A stretch of 9,079 nucleotides of DNA from an uncultured Lachnospiraceae bacterium. Lineage in GTDB: Bacteria; Bacillota_A; Clostridia; Lachnospirales; Lachnospiraceae. The stretch lies in assembly GCA_902766415.1 (NCBI GenBank), contig CACXDR010000012.1, forward strand, positions 1-9,079, written 5' to 3'. Shown in pieces: positions 5,341-9,079 of this stretch; the stretch's first letter is position 1, and the number at the start of each line of letters is the position of its first letter. A program made the position numbers and the translations under genes. The notes under the pieces were generated by a model. It saw only the letters and a program-made list of their open reading frames with translations. It was not told the DNA's origin and ran no database searches.

Positions 5341-7503
5341 TTGACCAGGGAAGAGCTGAAGGAAAAAAAGGAAGTCATCCTTGCGCTGATGAGCGACCCC
5401 ATGTACAAGCCCATGCGGATCCGTGACATCGCGGTCTTTCTTGACGTGCCGAAGGCGAAGCGGGAGGATCTTAAGCAGGTGCTTGACGAGCTCTGCGCGG
5501 AGGGGAAGATCCGCGTCTCCCAGCGCGGGAAGTACGGGAAGCCGGAGAAGCGGGACGTGATCGGGACGTTCATGGCGAACGCCAAGGGCTTCGGCTTTGT
5601 CCGCACGGAGGAGACGGAGCAGGACATCTTTATCCCGCGCGAGGCGGCGCACGGGGCCCTGAACGGCGACACCGTCCGCGTTTCCGTGGAGCCGGGGCAG
5701 CGCTTCCGGAGCGCGGAGGGCGTGGTCCTGGAGATCCTGAAGCACGCGAACGAGCGGATCGTCGGCTACTACCGGCGCGTAAAGAACTTCGGCCTCGTGA
5801 TCCCCGACAACCAGAGGATCACGGAGGACGTCTACATCCCGCCGTCGAAGGCGCACGGCGCCGTCACGGGGCACAAGGTCGTGGTCCGCATCACGAAGTT
5901 CCCGGTCCACAGGGACGAGCAGCCGGAGGGTGAGGTCACGGAGATCCTCGGGCACATCACCGATCCCGGGACGGATATCCTGTCGATCGTCCGTGCGTAC
6001 GACCTGCCTGAAGTGTTCCCGGAGGACGCGCTTCAGGAGGCGGAGAGGACCGCGGAGGGCGTTTCCGCGGAGGAGCTTTCCGGAAGGCGGGACTTCAGGG
6101 ACCTTATGACCGTGACGATCGACGGAGAGGACGCGAAGGACCTTGACGACGCCATCTCTCTGGAGGTCCTGGAGGACGGGTGGCGGCTCGGCGTCCACAT
6201 CGCGGACGTCACCGCCTACGTGCCGGAGGACTCCGCGCTGGACCGCGAGGCGTACCGGCGCTCCACGTCCGTCTACATGGCGGACCGCGTGATCCCCATG
6301 CTGCCGCGCAGGCTTTCGAACGGCATCTGCTCGCTGAACGAAGGGGAGGACCGTCTCACGCTTTCCTGCATCATGAAGATCGCAGGGAACGGCGTGATCA
6401 CGGACCACGAGATCTGCGAGTCGGTGATCCGCGTGGACCGGAGGCTTTCCTACCCGGTCGTCGACCAGATCATCACGAACGGCGATCCGGAGCTTACGGA
6501 CAGCTATCTTGCCTTTGTCCCCATGCTGCTTGAAATGAAGAAGGCCGCGGAGGCCCTGCGCGGAAAGCGCGGGGAGCGGGGCTTCATCGATTTTGACTTC
6601 CCGGAGACGAAGGTGATCCTTGACAGCGAAGGGACGCCGGTCGAGGTGAAGGCAGGAGAGCGGAACGCGGCGACCAGGCTGATCGAGGACTTCATGCTGG
6701 CTGCCAATGAGACCGTGGCGGAGGAGTATCACTGGCGGAGAGTCCCCTTCCTTTACAGGGTCCACGATAAGCCGGACCCCGAAAAGATGCGGGCGCTCGC
6801 CGTGTTCGTCGCGAATTTCGGCTTTACGTTAAAGACGAGGAACGGCGAGGTGCACCCGCACGAGATCCGGAAGCTCCTTTCCGGCATCGAGGGGACGGAC
6901 GCGGAATCCCTGGTGAGCCGCATCACGCTCAGGTCCATGAAGCGCGCCGTGTACAGCACGGAATGCACCGGCCACTTCGGGCTTGCCGCGCAGTACTACA
7001 CGCACTTCACGTCGCCCATCCGCCGCTACCCGGACCTGCAGATCCACAGGATCATCAAGGAATGCATGCACGGGAGGCTTGACGCGGAGCGCGTATCCCG
7101 CCTCGAGAAGCGCCTTCCGGACGTCGCGGCACAGACCAGCCGCCTGGAACGGCGGGCGGAGGAGGCGGAGCGCGAGAGCGTGAAGTACAAGATCTGCGAA
7201 TACATGGAAAAGCGGATCGGCGAAGTGTACGAGGGCGTGATCAGCGGCGTGACGCGGTACGGGCTCTATGTGGAGCTTCCGAACACGATCGAGGGCATGA
7301 TCCGTATCCAGGAGCTCCGCGACGACTATTACGAATTCATTGAGGACAAGTGGGAGCTTTACGGCGAGATGACCGGAAAGCACTACCGGCTCGGCGAGCG
7401 CATCTGGGTGAAGGTCGATGCCGCCGACCGCCTGGCGCGCACCGTGGACCTGGTCCCCGCGCGGCGCCCGGGGCATATGACGCCCCTGGAAGATATGGAC
7501 TGA
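5341..7503 (+). CDS. rnr: Ribonuclease R
   Basis: 720 residues from the TTG at 5341. It is a 3'-to-5' exoribonuclease that degrades structured RNA, including defective messages released by tmRNA rescue. Domains: winged-helix-like N-terminus about 1-65; cold-shock domains about 72-135 (GFGFVRTEE, DIFIP) and 140-205; RNB catalytic domain about 250-590, with the acidic metal-binding motif DGEDAKDLDDA at 261-271 and HFTSPIRRYPDL at 555-566; S1 domain about 627-708. The C-terminus is short, without the long lysine-rich tail of the E. coli enzyme. TTG 5341 is preferred because GGAGGGG (5326-5332) is 8 nt upstream. An in-frame ATG at 5236 would add 35 residues translated through the preceding hairpin. 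smpB follows after 16 nt, indicating co-transcription. Confidence 0.96.
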   Translation: MTREELKEKKEVILALMSDPMYKPMRIRDIAVFLDVPKAKREDLKQVLDELCAEGKIRVSQRGKYGKPEKRDVIGTFMANAKGFGFVRTEETEQDIFIPREAAHGALNGDTVRVSVEPGQRFRSAEGVVLEILKHANERIVGYYRRVKNFGLVIPDNQRITEDVYIPPSKAHGAVTGHKVVVRITKFPVHRDEQPEGEVTEILGHITDPGTDILSIVRAYDLPEVFPEDALQEAERTAEGVSAEELSGRRDFRDLMTVTIDGEDAKDLDDAISLEVLEDGWRLGVHIADVTAYVPEDSALDREAYRRSTSVYMADRVIPMLPRRLSNGICSLNEGEDRLTLSCIMKIAGNGVITDHEICESVIRVDRRLSYPVVDQIITNGDPELTDSYLAFVPMLLEMKKAAEALRGKRGERGFIDFDFPETKVILDSEGTPVEVKAGERNAATRLIEDFMLAANETVAEEYHWRRVPFLYRVHDKPDPEKMRALAVFVANFGFTLKTRNGEVHPHEIRKLLSGIEGTDAESLVSRITLRSMKRAVYSTECTGHFGLAAQYYTHFTSPIRRYPDLQIHRIIKECMHGRLDAERVSRLEKRLPDVAAQTSRLERRAEEAERESVKYKICEYMEKRIGEVYEGVISGVTRYGLYVELPNTIEGMIRIQELRDDYYEFIEDKWELYGEMTGKHYRLGERIWVKVDAADRLARTVDLVPARRPGHMTPLEDMD

Positions 7504-7519
7504 GAGGCAGGAACTTTTT

Positions 7520-7987
7520 ATGGCGAAGGAAAGCATCAAGGTCATCGCGAACAACAAGAAGGCGCGGTTCGACTATTTTATCCTTGAGACCTTTGAGACC
7601 GGGATCGAGCTCTTCGGCACGGAGGTGAAATCCCTCCGTCTCGGCCAGTGCTCTATCAAGGAGTCCTGGGTGGATATCAAGAACGGAGAGGTCTTCGTGT
7701 ACGGCATGCATATCAACCCGTACGAGAAGGGCAACATCTTCAACAAGGACCCGCTGCGCGTGCGGAAGCTCCTCATGCATAAGCAGGAGATCCGGAGGCT
7801 CATCGGAAAGCTGAAGGAGAAGGGGCTCACCCTGGTGCCGCTCCAGGTCTACTTCAAGGGAAGCCGCGTGAAGGTGGAGATCGGCCTCGCGAAGGGCAAG
7901 AAGAACTACGACAAGCGGGATTCCATCGCGAAGAACGACGTGCGCCGCGATATGGAACGGAATTTCAAGGGTGCGGTGAAGTACTGA
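7520..7987 (+). CDS. smpB: SsrA-binding protein SmpB
   Basis: 155 residues, the standard length. SmpB binds the tRNA-like part of tmRNA and delivers it to stalled ribosomes, with its C-terminal tail in the empty mRNA channel. Recognisable segments: GTEVKSLR at 33-40, HINPYEKGN at 64-72, DPLRVRKLLMHKQEI at 77-91, KGLTLVPLQVYFK at 101-113, GLAKGKKNYDKRD at 122-134, and a basic tail ending RRDMERNFKGAVKY. The common FNHDP is FNKDP here. The ribosome binding site is modest (AGGCAGGA, 7505-7512). It is the last gene of the secG-rnr-smpB group; its RNA partner ssrA lies just downstream but points the other way. Confidence 0.98.
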   Translation: MAKESIKVIANNKKARFDYFILETFETGIELFGTEVKSLRLGQCSIKESWVDIKNGEVFVYGMHINPYEKGNIFNKDPLRVRKLLMHKQEIRRLIGKLKEKGLTLVPLQVYFKGSRVKVEIGLAKGKKNYDKRDSIAKNDVRRDMERNFKGAVKY

Positions 7988-8014
7988 AAACCTGTTTGTC
8001 CCTGTACACTGCAA

Positions 8015-8072
8015 CACGAAAAGGAACGTCCCGGAAGCTGCGTAAGCAGCTTCCGGGACGTTCTTTTTCGTG
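8015..8072. terminator. Bidirectional terminator shared by smpB and ssrA
   Basis: GAACGTCCCGGAAGCTGC (8024-8041) and its exact complement (8046-8063) form an 18-bp stem with a GTAA loop, followed by TTTTT on the plus strand. The pairing extends outward to 27 bp (8015-8041 with 8046-8072), with one G-T pair (8023/8064) in the plus-strand RNA. In the minus direction the inner stem is followed by CTTTTC. It should end both convergent transcripts. The outermost two pairs use the last bases of ssrA. Confidence 0.92.
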
Positions 8073-8410
8073 GAGATGACGGGAGTCGAACCCGTGTCCG
8101 AAAATCAATTCCCCGTTCTTCTACTATCATAGTCCATTCTTTGACATTCCCTCCGCCGCACGGGAATGAACACCCTTACGGCTTCAGTAGCTTCATGATA
8201 CGCCCGCGCGCGCAAAGCTTAACGCGCGTCGTTTCTCACATAGTCGACGCCCGGATCTCAGAGTGTGAGTGCCCTGAGGCGGACGGCTGCCTTATTCAGG
8301 CTGCGTATGCTAATTCGTCGTTAGCGTTTATATTTAAGTTTGCCGTTTAACGCACTGCATGCGGATAGCTTCACCGGCTGCATGGTCCCCGTCGAAACCG
8401 GTACATCCCC
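8071..8410 (-). ncRNA. ssrA: Transfer-messenger RNA (tmRNA, SsrA)
   Basis: 340 nt. On the minus strand the RNA begins GGGGATG (8410-8404), which pairs with CATCTCC (8078-8072) to form the acceptor stem, with A at 8071 as the discriminator base. The T-arm is ACGGGTTCGACTCCCGT (8095-8079) and the D-loop region is GGTTTCGAC near 8397-8389. The middle carries the tag frame and GC-rich helices, including an inverted repeat around 8205-8228, consistent with pseudoknots. tmRNA acts with SmpB as both alanyl-tRNA and message to release stalled ribosomes and tag the unfinished protein. CCA is not encoded: the bases after A read CGA. Here the gene converges on smpB and is separated from it by a shared terminator. 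Confidence 0.97.
8296..8325 (-). other. tmRNA proteolysis-tag reading frame (ANDELAYAA)
   Basis: On the minus strand GCT AAC GAC GAA TTA GCA TAC GCA GCC is followed by TGA. With the alanine carried by tmRNA, the tag is A-ANDELAYAA. GCT is taken as the resume codon because TTAAATATAAAC before it resembles the A-rich stretch before the resume codon of E. coli tmRNA, and AAC GAC GAA also matches. The frame stays open upstream to a GCA that would give ANLNINANDELAYAA, which is less likely. The tag ends YAA rather than the common LAA. Confidence 0.85.
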
Positions 8411-8424
8411 GTAAAGACAGGACT

Positions 8425-8453
8425 ATATTACCACGGAAACGGAGCCCAGGCAA
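8425..8453 (-). promoter_or_regulatory. Promoter of ssrA
   Basis: On the minus strand TTGCCT (8453-8448), a 17-bp spacer and TAATAT (8430-8425) lie 14 nt before the mature tmRNA 5' end. TATAGT, overlapping by 3 nt, is an alternative -10. A short leader of several nucleotides would then be removed by RNase P, as is usual for tmRNA. The -35 matches consensus at four of six positions. Confidence 0.65.
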
Positions 8454-8477
8454 GCGCGCGGGGTGAAGTGAAAGAAA

Positions 8478-8491
8478 TCTGTAAGCACAGA
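8478..8491. repeat. Dyad TCTGT-N4-ACAGA at the malic enzyme promoter
   Basis: TCTGT (8478-8482) and ACAGA (8487-8491) are perfect inverted arms around AAGC. The dyad sits where the -35 element would be for the -10 at 8506-8511 and replaces any recognisable -35. This placement suits a transcription-factor site, but the arms are short and no regulator is identified. Confidence 0.4.
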
Positions 8492-8502
8492 GCCTGAAAC
8501 TA

Positions 8503-8511
8503 TGCTATACT
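8503..8511 (+). promoter_or_regulatory. Extended -10 promoter for the malic enzyme gene
   Basis: TGCTATACT is an extended -10 (TG-n-TATACT). No good -35 lies 17 bp upstream (AAGCAC at 8483-8488). Transcription would start near 8518, giving a leader of about 107 nt. That leader contains small imperfect hairpins (TTCCGGG 8525-8531 with CCCGGGAA 8538-8545; AAGCG 8592-8596 with CGCTT 8601-8605) but no riboswitch I recognise. Confidence 0.6.
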
Positions 8512-8624
8512 TCTGTCGATGTATTTCCGGGCAGGTCCCCGGGAACAGGACCGCTGAACAGGCGGAACAGAAGCTGAAATCGCGGCAGCCAAAGCGGAGC
8601 CGCTTCCGGAAAAGGAGGAAAACT

Positions 8625-9079
8625 ATGGATTACTCGAAGATCGCCCTTGAAAAGCATGCCGAGTGGAAGGGAAAGATCAAGATCACGACGGACGTCCCGG
8701 TCAAAACGTCCGAGGACCTTTCCATCGCATATACGCCGGGCGTCGCCGCGCCCTGCCTTGAGATCCAGAAGGATATCAGCAAGTCCTACGAGCTTACCAA
8801 CCGCTGGAACCTCTGCGCGGTCATCACGGACGGCACGGCGGTCCTGGGTCTCGGCGACATCGGCCCGGAGGCCGGCATGCCCGTCATGGAGGGAAAGTGC
8901 GTCCTCTTCAAGAGCTTCGGCGACGTCGACGCGTTCCCGCTCTGCATCAAGTCGAAGGACGTGGACGAGATCGTCAACACCGTCTACCTCCTTTCCGGTT
9001 CCTTCGGCGGCGTGAACCTGGAGGACATCTCCGCGCCGCGCTGCTTCGAGATCGAGCGGAAGCTGAAGGAAAAGTGCGA
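8625..9079 (+). CDS. NAD(P)-dependent malic enzyme, 3' partial
   Basis: The first 151 codons are present and the gene runs off the window. Malic enzyme oxidatively decarboxylates malate to pyruvate and CO2 in the cytoplasm, reducing NAD or NADP. The N-terminal malic domain is clear: [12 protein letters not shown] at 33-44 with the likely catalytic Tyr36, [28 protein letters not shown] at 64-91 with the likely catalytic Lys91, and the metal-binding region [14 protein letters not shown] at 131-144. It starts [17 protein letters not shown], like the short bacterial form of about 390-450 residues; whether a C-terminal phosphotransacetylase-like domain follows cannot be seen. AGGAGG (8613-8618) is 6 nt before ATG 8625. 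Cofactor choice cannot be judged because the NAD-binding domain is outside the window. It is transcribed divergently from ssrA. Confidence 0.95.
   Translation, partial: MDYSKIALEKHAEWKGKIKITTDVPVKTSEDLSIAYTPGVAAPCLEIQKDISKSYELTNRWNLCAVITDGTAVLGLGDIGPEAGMPVMEGKCVLFKSFGDVDAFPLCIKSKDVDEIVNTVYLLSGSFGGVNLEDISAPRCFEIERKLKEKC

Noticed and set aside
5305..6765. 486-codon open frame on the minus strand opposite rnr
   Set aside because: A composition artefact of GC-rich coding DNA; the plus-strand RNase R motifs cover the same bases.
8205..8228. GC-rich inverted repeat CGCGCG...CGCGCG
   Set aside because: It falls within ssrA and is best explained as a pseudoknot helix of tmRNA rather than a separate element.
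8141..8350. 69-codon plus-strand frame
   Set aside because: It lies entirely on the antisense strand of ssrA, whose structure explains the sequence.
8647..9015. 122-codon Arg/Ser-rich plus-strand frame
   Set aside because: A shifted-frame shadow of the malic enzyme gene starting at 8625, which matches its family throughout.
1..9079. CRISPR array, mobile element, defence island or other new system
   Set aside because: No spaced repeats, transposase or integrase genes, terminal inverted repeats or foreign base composition were seen; nearly all bases are assigned to conserved genes and their control elements.

Overview
The window is a GC-rich stretch of bacterial chromosome that reads like a Clostridia genome, most likely Lachnospiraceae-like. 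Four things suggest this: a T-box leader in front of pheS, the gene order secG-rnr-smpB, strong AGGAGG-type ribosome binding sites with occasional TTG starts, and a CbiG domain joined to a short CobU-like domain. Coding is dense and mostly on the plus strand. No mobile element, CRISPR array, phage gene or defence gene is visible. The genes are conserved housekeeping genes, and I did not find a new multi-gene system.

Layout. (1) Positions 1-1129 are the 3' part of a cobalamin-biosynthesis gene, CbiG with a C-terminal CobU-like domain. A perfectly placed Shine-Dalgarno sequence and ATG follow, but the frame is only 16 codons long. (2) Positions 1165-1457 hold a near-consensus promoter and a T-box riboswitch with an intrinsic terminator, controlling pheS (1474-2517) and pheT (2537-4957), the two subunits of phenylalanyl-tRNA synthetase. 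(3) A strong extended -10 promoter overlaps the end of pheT and drives secG (5000-5236), rnr (5341-7503) and smpB (7520-7987). A hairpin with a poor U-tract lies between secG and rnr. (4) A 27-bp hairpin separates smpB from ssrA, which is transcribed toward it from the minus strand (8071-8410) and encodes the tmRNA tag ANDELAYAA. (5) Divergent from ssrA, a promoter with an extended -10 and a small dyad at the -35 position leads to the start of a malic enzyme gene, which runs off the window at 9079.

How the genes work together. PheST charges tRNA-Phe, and the T-box raises its expression when uncharged tRNA-Phe accumulates. SmpB and tmRNA rescue ribosomes stalled on broken messages, and RNase R degrades structured or defective RNA, including messages released by that rescue. 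SecG belongs to the SecYEG protein-export channel. Most of the window is therefore a translation and RNA quality-control neighbourhood, flanked by fragments of cobalamin synthesis and malate metabolism. The points most worth checking are the minimal CobU-like domain, the shared smpB/ssrA hairpin that reaches into the tmRNA 3' end, the absence of an encoded CCA in tmRNA, the cysteine cluster in PheT, and the dyad in the malic enzyme promoter.
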